From: Microcoleus sp. FACHB-672
GTDB lineage: Bacteria; Cyanobacteriota; Cyanobacteriia; Cyanobacteriales; Oscillatoriaceae
Direction: 5' to 3'
Assembly (NCBI RefSeq): GCF_014695725.1
Contig: NZ_JACJOU010000019.1
Coordinates: 1 to 64,000 of the forward strand
Length of the DNA: 64,000 bases
Positions within the stretch are counted from its first letter, which is position 1, and every line of letters starts with the position of its first letter. Below the pieces are notes generated by a model, which was given only the letters and a program-made list of their open reading frames with translations, ran no database searches and was not told the origin of the DNA. Of this stretch, positions 26,325-34,430 are shown one piece after another. A program made the position numbers and the translations under genes.

Positions 26325-26413
26325 CTTTACGTCACCTCCTATTTTGTCCGTATTTCTGCTCTATCTCGTAAAAACAAGAGAAGCAGAGAAGATCAACAGC
26401 AAAGGTTCGTAAA

Positions 26414-27049
26414 ATGGATGAAGTCGTCAAAAAAATAGCGGCCTTGGGTTTACCAGGTATCATCCTGGTGGTAACGATGGCTGCGACAGGTTTGACAGGA
26501 GCGGCTGCGATAACAGCAGCTTTGGCATTTCTGGGTGGCCCGGCGGGAATGCTAGGCGGCATTGCTATCCTAGGTTTGACGGGATTGATTGCAGATGCTC
26601 TAACAAAAATGGGGCTGGAGGACTTGCTGACAGCGATTTATTGCCAAAGGCGTTTATCTGCGCCACACGGGCAACTATTAGATGAGATTGAGACGTTATC
26701 CCTGTTTGATGGCGACATAAAACAAAGGCTCAAGCTGACTGTGACAGATGGCTGCGGCTGTTCGGCAGCGAGCAAAGAAGGCATTTCAGAGATTACCAGG
26801 GAGGCTGTCGCCATTTTAGAAGCTGTCCCAGGAATAACACCGGCACATCACAGGGATTTTAATAGTTCCAATCCGATTATGAGGCTCAGGGATGGGACAG
26901 CGGTTAGGGCTTGGAAAAACCCCCTGGGCGTTGAGCACATTTTTTTAGGCGCACCCGATGGCAGAATGATTTATGGCGGCTACGTTGGCTGGATTCACAG
27001 TGAAGGCTTGAATCAGGCGCTCTCGCAAATGAGACGAGACTTGACATAA
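26414..27049 (+). CDS. Unknown protein with N-terminal Gly/Ala-rich membrane segment
   Basis: 211 residues, not recognised with confidence. The first 65 residues are a hydrophobic, Gly/Ala-rich stretch (LGLPGIILVVTMAATGLTGA, LGGPAGMLGGIAILGLTGLI) that could form two membrane-inserted helices. After a charged middle (about 80-110) comes a Cys pair (DGCGCSAAS), then VAILEAVPGITP and a C-terminal half with MRLRDGTAVRAWKNPLGVEH and GGYVGWIHSEG. A short membrane-active N terminus on a globular tail resembles the layout of bacterial effector proteins, but no partner gene supports that here. It has its own terminator upstream, so it is probably not cotranscribed with the gal genes. Confidence 0.6.
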   Translation: MDEVVKKIAALGLPGIILVVTMAATGLTGAAAITAALAFLGGPAGMLGGIAILGLTGLIADALTKMGLEDLLTAIYCQRRLSAPHGQLLDEIETLSLFDGDIKQRLKLTVTDGCGCSAASKEGISEITREAVAILEAVPGITPAHHRDFNSSNPIMRLRDGTAVRAWKNPLGVEHIFLGAPDGRMIYGGYVGWIHSEGLNQALSQMRRDLT

Positions 27050-27221
27050 CCATCCCCTACAATAAAGGATTTTCTTTGCATTTAACTGCCGGCCTTATCG
27101 CCTCATCAATTTCCTCTAGTAACGCTGTCACAAACCGCGTCGGCAAAGGCACGTTTGTATAGCCCCAAACTTCTGTTTAAAAGGTAATCGTTGCAGTGTT
27201 TTTTATTAGCAAAACAGTATT

Positions 27222-28292
27222 ATGAATTTTCAAGAAATATTTGGTCAAGAACCGACAATAGAAGCCAGTGCGCCCGGACGCGTTAATTTACTCGGAGAAC
27301 ATACTGACTACAATGATGGATTCGTCTTGCCAACGACGATTCCTCAACGCACGACGGTACAGTTAGGTTTGAGTGGGGATAAACAGCACCACTTCTACTC
27401 GGAAAATTTAGACGAACGGGTAACAATTTCACAAAGTGATCCCACCCCGTCTGGGTTCGCCAGTTATGTATTTGGCTGCATCCGGCTATTAGAAAAAGAA
27501 GGCTATACCATCCCGGCTGTGAACGTGTACGTCAATTCATTCGTGCCGATGGGTTGCGGTTTGTCTAGTAGTGCGGCTTTGGAAGTGGCGATGCTGCGAG
27601 CACTGCGTGAACTTTTAAATCTGCCTCTCGATGATGTGCGGCTAGCGCAAATCGGACAGCAAGTGGAAATTCAGTATGCCGGTTTAAACTGCGGCATTAT
27701 GGATCAAATGGCATCAAGTTTAGCCAGCACTGATTCCATGCTATTTTTGGACACGCGCACTTTAGAACGGCGAGTGTTGCCTTTTCCTGCCGGCGCAGAA
27801 ATCCTCGTCATAGATAGTGGCGTGCATCACGAACTCGCCGCAGGAAGCGGTTACAATCAGCGTCGGGCTGAATGTGAAGAAGCAGCGCACCTGCTAGGCG
27901 TAAAAGCCCTTAGAGATATTACCGATCCGCAAGTTACAGAGTCCTTACCCGAATTGCTAGCCCAGCGGGCGCGTCATGTCATTACTGAAGATAACCGTGT
28001 GCTAGAGGCTGTGGAAGGGGTATCAGCCCAGCGATTTGGAGAGTTAATGAATGCTTCCCATACCAGCCAGCGCGATGATTACGAAGTTTCAGTGCCGGCA
28101 GTCGATAGCCTAGCGGCAATTTTACAAGAAACCCCCGGCGTCTTTGGTGCACGCCTCACAGGTGGCGGTTTTGGGGGTGCCTGCGTCGCTTTAGTGGAGA
28201 CGGGTAAAGGTGCAGAGATCGCTAAAAATGTGTTGGAACATTATAATAGTGCCGGTCACACAGGACGCGTATTAGTTTGCCCAGAATTGTAA
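27222..28292 (+). CDS. galK: Galactokinase
   Basis: 356 residues. Phosphorylates alpha-galactose to galactose-1-phosphate, the substrate of GalT. All GHMP-kinase landmarks are present: APGRVNLLGEHTDYNDGFVL (the galactokinase signature), the ATP-binding PMGCGLSSSAALEVA, CGIMDQMASSLA, LVIDSGVHHELAAGSGYNQR and the closing GARLTGGGFGGACVAL. Start at 27222 has no strong ribosome-binding site. It stands 172 bases after the unknown gene and completes the Leloir set (galK, galT, galE) in this window; no galactose transporter is seen. Confidence 0.95.
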   Translation: MNFQEIFGQEPTIEASAPGRVNLLGEHTDYNDGFVLPTTIPQRTTVQLGLSGDKQHHFYSENLDERVTISQSDPTPSGFASYVFGCIRLLEKEGYTIPAVNVYVNSFVPMGCGLSSSAALEVAMLRALRELLNLPLDDVRLAQIGQQVEIQYAGLNCGIMDQMASSLASTDSMLFLDTRTLERRVLPFPAGAEILVIDSGVHHELAAGSGYNQRRAECEEAAHLLGVKALRDITDPQVTESLPELLAQRARHVITEDNRVLEAVEGVSAQRFGELMNASHTSQRDDYEVSVPAVDSLAAILQETPGVFGARLTGGGFGGACVALVETGKGAEIAKNVLEHYNSAGHTGRVLVCPEL

Positions 28293-28369
28293 CCCCATCA
28301 AACCAAAAAAACCCTGGCAAAAACCAACAAACCATCCCAAAACATCCCTAACACCCAACCCCAACTAAT

Positions 28370-28466
28370 CGCCAACATCTGCGTTTATCTGCGGACGTAG
28401 GTGGAACTTGAATGACGAACGCAGCACATTCAAGTTTCACCTACGAAATCTGCGGTTAAAAAAAAG
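28370..28466. repeat. Dispersed 'TCTGCG..GGTTAAA' repeat with internal inverted repeat
   Basis: Related to stretches at about 37933, 45474 and 55180. It contains a 19-bp hairpin with one mismatch: arms 28396-28414 and 28427-28445 around a 12-base loop. The outer parts (ATCTGCGTTTATCTGCGG and TCTGCGGTTAAAAAA) resemble the other copies, so the hairpin may be an insertion within a copy. Confidence 0.55.
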
Positions 28467-28480
28467 ATCCCTTGCATCCA

Positions 28481-28519
28481 GACAAAAAACATCAGGGACA
28501 CCCACAATGAGTGTCCCTG
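28481..28519 (-). terminator. Rho-independent terminator of the baeRF3 gene
   Basis: CAGGGACAC (28493-28501) pairs with GTGTCCCTG (28511-28519); on the minus strand the stem is followed by ATG and a run of six T's. Confidence 0.85.
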
Positions 28520-28546
28520 CATAACTCAAAAAACCTGTCAGATTAA

Positions 28547-29716
28547 TTAATAGCGAAACACTGCCGCTAACGGAGCTTCAGCCGGCACTTTTTCAGGTTC
28601 CACTGCATAAACAGTTCCACCGTTCAAGATGGGTTGAATCGCTGCAGAATTCAATAAATCGTCATCGCCGACTTCTGCCTCTTGATGGATCTCAATAATA
28701 TTCGTATCGGGATTAAACGTTCCCCACTGCTGAACACCCACCGCCACAAATAATTCCTCAACTCGCCCGTAATAAGCAGCCGACACCGCTTCTTCGACAT
28801 CAGTGGAAGTTTTTTCAGTAATAGCCGCCAGTTCCTGATAGCGTTCCATTGCCTCTTGCTGTGCTTGCAAGAACACGGGTTCTACTATCGGCAAAGCTTG
28901 CTCGTGCAACTCTTCTGGTTTCAAGTGTTCAGGATTGCCGGTGATGCCTTCCGCAACGAGATGGGGGTAATTATTCGCCTCACGGTAAATCCGGAATAGA
29001 TACTCAACGCCGGCTAAGACTAAAGGCGCTTTCTTATTTTTCAAAAATTCGTACAGGGCATGATCAACGATGTGAAAATATTGCAGGATATCCTGTTGGC
29101 TCTTATCCTGATCTGGGCTGCCTTGACCGTGAAAACTTCCCGCGTGTTGGAAGGAATTATTCGTGCCGCCTTTAGATGTACTGAGCCGATACTGTCCGTC
29201 CTTAGCAGTTGGATCATATTGCAACGCATCATCCATACTCTTCGGTAAGTTTTCTACTTCAACTTCTGTCGCACTGGAGCGCGTGCATTCCAGCAGTCTA
29301 ACCGCCTGTTGACTCAGCGCTAAGACATAAAATAGTCCATCGCCGGTGAGCAGTGGCATTAAGGGTTTGAGATGGAAATTATCTGCGACAACGACTAATT
29401 CGTCAAAACTCAACGGTGAGCGATAGTAGTGGAAAAAATTAGGCCCAATAAAAATTGCCAATCCGTTATTTTGGTTTTCCTAGAAAGTCGCTTCATCAAT
29501 TTCTTGGAGAGCCGGCTCTAAAACTTTTCTGATTTCTGTTTTCTCAAAGCCATACTCTTCTAATTTATTTTCAGCTTCCCGCACTAAGTTTTTAAAACGT
29601 ACGGGATTTTGTTGAATTTCTAGCCCAACCCGATAGATGGGCATATAAATTGAAACGCTTACTCCTGTCGGTTGTTCAACTAGACTTTTAAGTTCTTCTA
29701 CAGACAGTAAAGTCAT
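28547..29716 (-). pseudogene. Bacterial eRF1-like protein (baeRF family 3) with one in-frame UAG
   Basis: Two minus-strand frames are one continuous frame of 389 codons broken by a single TAG at 29480-29482. The upstream part (MTLLSVEELKSLVEQPTGVS, YMPIYRVGLEIQQNP) and the downstream part (GLAIFIGPNFFHYYRSPLSF, QYFHIVDHALYEFLKNKKAP, GVEYLFRIYREANNYP) together match the baeRF3 group, whose members relate to archaeo-eukaryotic release factor 1 and ribosome-associated proteins. In the family the broken site normally reads F-W or similar, so a TGG to TAG change is the simplest explanation. There is no frameshift and the downstream part is intact, which suits a recent nonsense mutation, a sequencing error or stop-codon readthrough. 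Own terminator downstream. Confidence 0.8.
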
Positions 29717-30162
29717 GGGCTTGACTCCTTTTTAAAGTGCTGTTATCTAATGAAGTGAAATAGATGCAAAAAAGGACTCCAGAGGTATTCAATACGTCTC
29801 TTAAGCTTTACTTCGGCAAAAAAAATTGATATTTTCTCTAGTAGCCACTTCTTCGCGTACCGGCACTACCTGATACTATTTTTAAAAGTTTATCTCTGCA
29901 ATTGAAGCTGCTGCGTCTATCTAAAAAATGACGTTTTATGATAATTCTAATGACTAATAAATATTAAATATTGTAAACTATTCAAACAAAACAAATTTTT
30001 ACTTTCAATTTTTATTGTATTCATTAATACAACCTAACTTTAATTAATATTATGCCGCTTGGGGGAAGTATCAAGCAGTATAAAGTATTATTTTTTTCCT
30101 TAAGCGAAAATCTGCTTTTGCTAGCGCCATGTTTATACATTAAAAGTCAGCTAGGATGCATT
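29717..30162. other. Divergent promoter region of baeRF3 and the MBL hydrolase
   Basis: AT-rich. An upstream in-frame extension of the hydrolase (30052-30162) is hydrophobic and lacks a ribosome-binding site, so it is treated as untranslated. Confidence 0.4.
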
Positions 30163-31017
30163 ATGAGTGAAATAAAAACGATTGTTCTACCCATTGATCG
30201 GGAACAGCCGGATGTGGAAAATGGCTCGATCTTCTTTGTGGGAACGGCAACAGTTATCCTTCGTTATGCAGGATTCACAATTCTAACTGACCCGAACTTT
30301 CTCCATCAGGGCGACCACATACATTTGGGCTATGGAATTCGCACGACGCGAACCACAAATCCCGCTATAGAAATTGAAGCCTTGCCACCCATCGACTTAC
30401 TCGTGCTTTCGCATATGCATGAGGATCATTTTGATCGCGTGGCAGAGGAAAAGCTCGATAAAACGATTCCCATTGTTAGCACGCAGCACGCTATCGCTAA
30501 GCTGAATAAGAAAGGATTTAATTCAACTTACGCCCTAGAAACTTGGGAAAAAATAACCTTTACAAAAGGTGAAGAAAAACTTTGTATCAGCGCGATGCCG
30601 GGTATACATGGCCCGGCTTTTATTTCTGCTGCACTGCCGCCGGTGATGGGGAGTATGCTGGAATTTCAGACATTTGCCGGCAAGACTCGCTTTCGCCTTT
30701 ACATTACGGGAGATACGCTGATTACGGAACAGTTGAAGGAAATTCCTAAGCGTTACTCTGATATTGATTTGGCCCTACTGCACTTGGGCGGAACAATGGT
30801 TTTTGGGGTGTTACTAACGATGGATGGAAAACAAGGCGTAGAAGCGATTCAAATTATCGCACCTCACACTGCTATCCCCATTCACTATAACGATTATACG
30901 GTTTTTAAATCGCCCCTTGAGGACTTTATGAAGGCCGTAACTGCAGCCGGCCTTGAAGAACGAGTGAAATACTTAAATCACGGGGACACTTACACATTTA
31001 AAGTGCCGACAGCTTAA
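30163..31017 (+). CDS. Metallo-beta-lactamase-fold hydrolase (UlaG/NAPE-PLD-like)
   Basis: 284 residues from the ATG at 30163, which has AGGA seven bases upstream. The metal site is intact: LVLSHMHEDHFD gives H84, H86, D88 and H89; further ligands are the H in GIHG, the D in ITGDTL and the H in PIHYND. The sequence opens FVGTATVILRYAGFTILTDP, the pattern of the 'metal-dependent hydrolase, UPF0173/UlaG-like' branch that cleaves lactone or phosphodiester bonds. No substrate can be named. Stands alone; hairpin at 31039-31074. Confidence 0.85.
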   Translation: MSEIKTIVLPIDREQPDVENGSIFFVGTATVILRYAGFTILTDPNFLHQGDHIHLGYGIRTTRTTNPAIEIEALPPIDLLVLSHMHEDHFDRVAEEKLDKTIPIVSTQHAIAKLNKKGFNSTYALETWEKITFTKGEEKLCISAMPGIHGPAFISAALPPVMGSMLEFQTFAGKTRFRLYITGDTLITEQLKEIPKRYSDIDLALLHLGGTMVFGVLLTMDGKQGVEAIQIIAPHTAIPIHYNDYTVFKSPLEDFMKAVTAAGLEERVKYLNHGDTYTFKVPTA

Positions 31018-31038
31018 TCGCCACAAAAACAAAAAATA

Positions 31039-31074
31039 CGCTTAAGAGAAAGTATTGTTAACTATCTCTAAGCG
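31039..31074 (+). terminator. Probable terminator of the MBL hydrolase gene
   Basis: CGCTTAAGAGA at 31039 pairs with TCTCTAAGCG ending at 31074 with one bulge; a modest T-rich tail follows. Confidence 0.5.
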
Positions 31075-31213
31075 CATTAGTGTTTTATGAGACGTCTGGC
31101 AAATATCCAGTTATTTTGCCGGCAGAACTGAATTTAAGTATCAAATTCATTTGTGGGGCAAGCATCCTGCCGGCTTTATCTCTGCCACTGCAAGAGGTAT
31201 ATAATGGCGAAAA

Positions 31214-31612
31214 TTATCGGCCTGAGTTTCCACTCACCGCACCACCGGCATTCTCCAAAGCATGCTGTGGCGCTTCAAGGATGTCCTCGGCTTTATCTTT
31301 CACCGAACCAAAAAACTCTTTGGTGCTCTCAGGAACCGGCTGATCAAGATTCAACCTTTCACGGAGGGTTTCACCCAAGTTTTTACCGTTAGTATTGGGA
31401 GGGAGCGGTTTCTGAGGAATGGAATTTCCCGGACGAGAAGCCTTGTCAATTTCGTAAGCATTCCCTTCTGGGGTCAGCGCGCCGGCAGCCAGGGCTTGAC
31501 TTGCGTTGCCGGTGATAAATGGTGCGCTAAAAAATAGGACGGTTGCTACCAGGAAGGCACTCAAAACTTGACGCAAGCGAAGATTCTTTAACTGGGAAAT
31601 AACTTTTTGCAT
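31214..31612 (-). CDS. Exported small protein of unknown function
   Basis: 132 residues from the ATG at 31612, preceded by GGAG seven bases upstream; an earlier in-frame start at 31630 lacks this. Signal peptide: basic MQKVISQLKNLRLRQ, hydrophobic VLSAFLVATVLFFSA, cleavage near SQALAAG. The mature part of about 90 residues is charged and probably helical (LGETLRERLNLDQPVPESTK, SVKDKAEDILEAPQHALENA), ending in a Gly-rich tail. Not recognised; the amphipathic helical C terminus resembles small stress-related periplasmic or lumenal proteins of cyanobacteria. Confidence 0.65.
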   Translation of the reverse strand: MQKVISQLKNLRLRQVLSAFLVATVLFFSAPFITGNASQALAAGALTPEGNAYEIDKASRPGNSIPQKPLPPNTNGKNLGETLRERLNLDQPVPESTKEFFGSVKDKAEDILEAPQHALENAGGAVSGNSGR

Positions 31613-31958
31613 TGAATGACTCCTTTTCAATTTTTATGCTGTTAATACAATTTTAACACAATTGCTTTTCTTGTTTTCTAATATTTTATTTTTAGTAATT
31701 TTTAATCTAGACTTAACGGGGACAGAATCCTATAAAAAGCGATTTACTTCACTGTTTTGGATAGAATGAAGCATCATTGACCTTCTGCTTTTTTAACTAA
31801 CCGTTAATATTAATAATTCCAAAAAATGAAAGCTATGCCGGCAAACAGCTTTTATCGCTTTATTTTTTTGCCGGCAAACTTCAATTGTCCTCCTTACAAG
31901 CTTGAATCGCTAACATAGCTGCGGCTACAGCTTCCAAGCAGTGATTGAGAGGAGGTTT
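31613..31958. other. Intergenic, nothing recognised
   Basis: AT-rich; promoter region for the exported protein gene on the minus strand. Two CCGGCAAAC blocks near 31840 and 31872 are seen, part of the genome-wide GCCGGC pattern. Confidence 0.35.
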
Positions 31959-32972
31959 CTAAATTTGATTTGGCTTGATGAACGCGGCTGCTGCCAGCAA
32001 GGCGGCCACTCCCAAGACGCTGCCGGCAATTGCCACTGCCGGATTCAGCCTTATCCAGTCAGATAAGCTGGGGATTGTCAAGTGACCAAAATCTCCCTGC
32101 ACTCGGTCATAACCGGCCATTGGCTCAAACAAATTGTCCGGCGCATCCTCAGACTTTGGCTCAGGGGTTCGCTGTGCCGGAAAGGCGATGAGTAGCAACA
32201 GCAGATCCACCAGCCCAGGTGAAAGCCGTTGCAGCACATCCAGCACTCGACCGACATCTCCCACAATGTAGTCACGGGTTGGATGCTCAGCCACGTGGAG
32301 GATCGCATCCGCAACCAATTTGGGGTCGTAGTAGGGTGGGATTCCTGTGGGTTTTACGCCTAACTTGGTGCGAACGTGATTGTAGTAAGGCGTGTTGATC
32401 ACCGCGGGTTTGACACTCGTGACACTGATGGGGATTTTTTCGTGTTGGAGTTCCACGCGCAGGGATTCGAGGAAGCCTTCCATGCCGTGCTTTGCTGATG
32501 AATAAGGGCTTTGCAGCGGCACGGATCGCCGGCCTTCCATTGAGGAAATGTGAATCAATGCGCCCCGACCTTCTCGCTTGAGATGGGGGAGCGCTGCCAT
32601 TGCCCCGTATACTTGCCCCATCAAGCTAACATCGATGACGCGCTGAAATTCTTCTGGGGTGATTTGGTCAAAGGTAGCAAGGACGCCGGTGGCTGCGAGG
32701 TGAACCCAAGTATCGAGCCGGCCATATACTTCTACCGCTTTGTCGGCAATCGCTTGCACCTGAGCAAAGTCTGCCACATCAGCTGTGATCGCCACAGCCA
32801 CACCGCCGGCATTTTGGATCTCTCGCACCAAGGACTCTAACCCTGATTGGCTGCGAGCCGAAACCACCACTTTTGCCCCTTGTGCGGCGAACTGTAAGGC
32901 AGTTTGACGCCCGATGCCGCTGGAGGCTCCAACGACTGCGACAACCTGCTGGTTTATCGGCTTCAGTTGCAT
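31959..32972 (-). CDS. Short-chain dehydrogenase/reductase with C-terminal membrane segment
   Basis: 337 residues from the ATG at 32972 (AGGAG ten bases upstream); the frame extends to 33053 without better support. Rossmann nucleotide site GASSGIG (15-21), structural H-L-A-A (the usual N-A-G is replaced by LAATG), catalytic S in ISSMEG, Y157 and K161 in YSSAK. Substrate unknown. Beyond the catalytic domain (to about 255) lies a variable linker and a hydrophobic C-terminal segment (LNPAVAIAGSVLGVAALLAAAAF) that should anchor it in a membrane. Such anchored SDRs are common in cyanobacteria. Confidence 0.85.
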   Translation of the reverse strand: MQLKPINQQVVAVVGASSGIGRQTALQFAAQGAKVVVSARSQSGLESLVREIQNAGGVAVAITADVADFAQVQAIADKAVEVYGRLDTWVHLAATGVLATFDQITPEEFQRVIDVSLMGQVYGAMAALPHLKREGRGALIHISSMEGRRSVPLQSPYSSAKHGMEGFLESLRVELQHEKIPISVTSVKPAVINTPYYNHVRTKLGVKPTGIPPYYDPKLVADAILHVAEHPTRDYIVGDVGRVLDVLQRLSPGLVDLLLLLIAFPAQRTPEPKSEDAPDNLFEPMAGYDRVQGDFGHLTIPSLSDWIRLNPAVAIAGSVLGVAALLAAAAFIKPNQI

Positions 32973-33133
32973 TAAATAGAGAGAGCTCCTTGTCTGTTCT
33001 TGAACCTGTTTTTCTCGCTCAGGCGATGAGGCATCCCGTCTCGCCTTTGGCAATGGCTGCCGGCCCGATTTTGATAAACTTGAGCCGGCAGCCTGAAGAA
33101 GATGCGACGATTTGGGATTTTCCGAAGGTGTTT

Positions 33134-34267
33134 TTACCCCTCTGGAGTCATGCTCCGAGCCATTTGTAGATGCTCCTGTAGGAGTGGGAGCTTCTGGGCA
33201 GCCCAGGCTTTCAAATCTTGAGCCTGTCCTTGTTGAGTTTGGCTCTGGAACAAGGAGACATCCTCGGTGTGAGCGTTGACCATTTCTTGCATATAAGCTG
33301 AGTCAAACTCTCTCCCAGAAAGCTTGGACAATCGCTCCACCTTTGCTCGGTTTTCTTCGCCCATATCTGTTGGCAAAGTCAGACCTTTTTGGCGAGCTAA
33401 TTGCGTCAGTTCTTGCGTCGCTTGGGTGTGATGCTCTACCATCATTTGCCCAAACTCTTTGACTGCGTCAGATGTGGCTTTTTCTGCTGCCAGTTGACCC
33501 AGTTGGATTTCTGCTAGGTTATCTTGGGCAGCTTTCATAACGAAATCCTTGTCTGCGGTGCTCAGAGAACTTTGGGAATTTCCTCTAGCGGGATTGTTAG
33601 TCCCCCTTGCCGGCGCATTTCTCGTACCTGGAGTGTTACTGCCTTCACCTTGACGCTGCTGCATGGTGCCGGGAGTATTGCTGCCTTCACCTTGACGCTG
33701 CTGCATGGTGCCGGGGGTGTTGCTGCCTTCACCTTGACGCTGCTGCATGGTGCCGGGGGTGTTGCTGCCTTCACCTTGACGCTGCTGCATGGTGCCGGGG
33801 GTGTTGCTACCTTCACCTTGACGCTGCTGCATGGTGCCGGGGGTGTTGCTGCCTTCACCTTGACGCTGCTGCATGGTGCCGGGGGTGTTCATCTCTCCTG
33901 CCGGCCCGTTGGTGTTACTTGGGGTGTTGCTGCCCCCACCCTGACGCATCCTTTCTGGGGTGTTGGTGCCCCCACCCTGCTGTAGCCTACCTGGGGCGTT
34001 TGTTTCCCCTGCCGGTGCGGTGATATTTTCTGGGATATTCGTGTCTGTTGCCGGCCCGCTGCTGTTGTTTGGAGTATTCATAGAACCCCCAGTTTCACCC
34101 GTGGTGCCTGGAGTATTCTGAGCAATATCTAAACCTTGAGAGACAGATAGGCTAACAGTGCGAGGTGTTACATTCATCTGTGCCAATACCGGCAGACTGA
34201 TTAAGGAACTCACACTGGCGATTCCCAGAAACCCTGCTAGTTTCTTGAGGCTATTTTTGCGACTCAT
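33134..34267 (-). CDS. DUF4142-type exported protein with a 14-residue tandem repeat
   Basis: 377 residues from the ATG at 34267; an in-frame TTG at 34294 is less likely. A signal peptide (KKLAGFLGIASVSSLISLPV, cleavage near LAQ) leads into a long Asn/Thr/Pro/Gly linker rich in NTP motifs. In its middle the unit GSNTPGTMQQRQGE occurs six times (DNA 33636-33888). The C-terminal 150 residues (KDFVMKAAQDNLAEIQLGQL, FGQMMVEHHTQATQELTQLA) are a DUF4142 four-helix, ferritin-like bundle; members are periplasmic and linked to stress, with unknown biochemistry. The repeat number is likely to vary between strains. Confidence 0.85.
   Translation of the reverse strand: MSRKNSLKKLAGFLGIASVSSLISLPVLAQMNVTPRTVSLSVSQGLDIAQNTPGTTGETGGSMNTPNNSSGPATDTNIPENITAPAGETNAPGRLQQGGGTNTPERMRQGGGSNTPSNTNGPAGEMNTPGTMQQRQGEGSNTPGTMQQRQGEGSNTPGTMQQRQGEGSNTPGTMQQRQGEGSNTPGTMQQRQGEGSNTPGTMQQRQGEGSNTPGTRNAPARGTNNPARGNSQSSLSTADKDFVMKAAQDNLAEIQLGQLAAEKATSDAVKEFGQMMVEHHTQATQELTQLARQKGLTLPTDMGEENRAKVERLSKLSGREFDSAYMQEMVNAHTEDVSLFQSQTQQGQAQDLKAWAAQKLPLLQEHLQMARSMTPEG
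33636..33888. repeat. 42-bp coding minisatellite, six near-identical units
   Basis: The 42-base unit (containing CTTGACGCTGCTGCATGGTG) repeats in frame six times inside the DUF4142 gene with only scattered third-position changes, which implies recent unequal exchange or slippage. It makes all other frames look open over this stretch. Confidence 0.9.
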
Positions 34268-34430
34268 TGTTTTATCTACCTTTGATTTTTTCAAGTGCTA
34301 AATGGCTATGCACCCTGCCTCCGAAGATCGGAATGTTCGGAGGTTTTGAATCGGTCGTTGATTGAATTTTGTCGCTATGAACAGCGGATCTAGAAGCCAG
34401 CAATACCGGCAGCCTATTCGCTAAATCGCT

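Noticed and set aside
33524-34023. Plus-strand repetitive frames opposite the DUF4142 gene (Cys/Leu/His-rich)
   Set aside because: Shadow of the 42-bp repeat, whose period is divisible by three so all frames stay open.
34318-34343. Hairpin CCTCCGAA/TTCGGAGG upstream of the DUF4142 gene
   Set aside because: No T tract on the minus strand, so not called a terminator; may be incidental.
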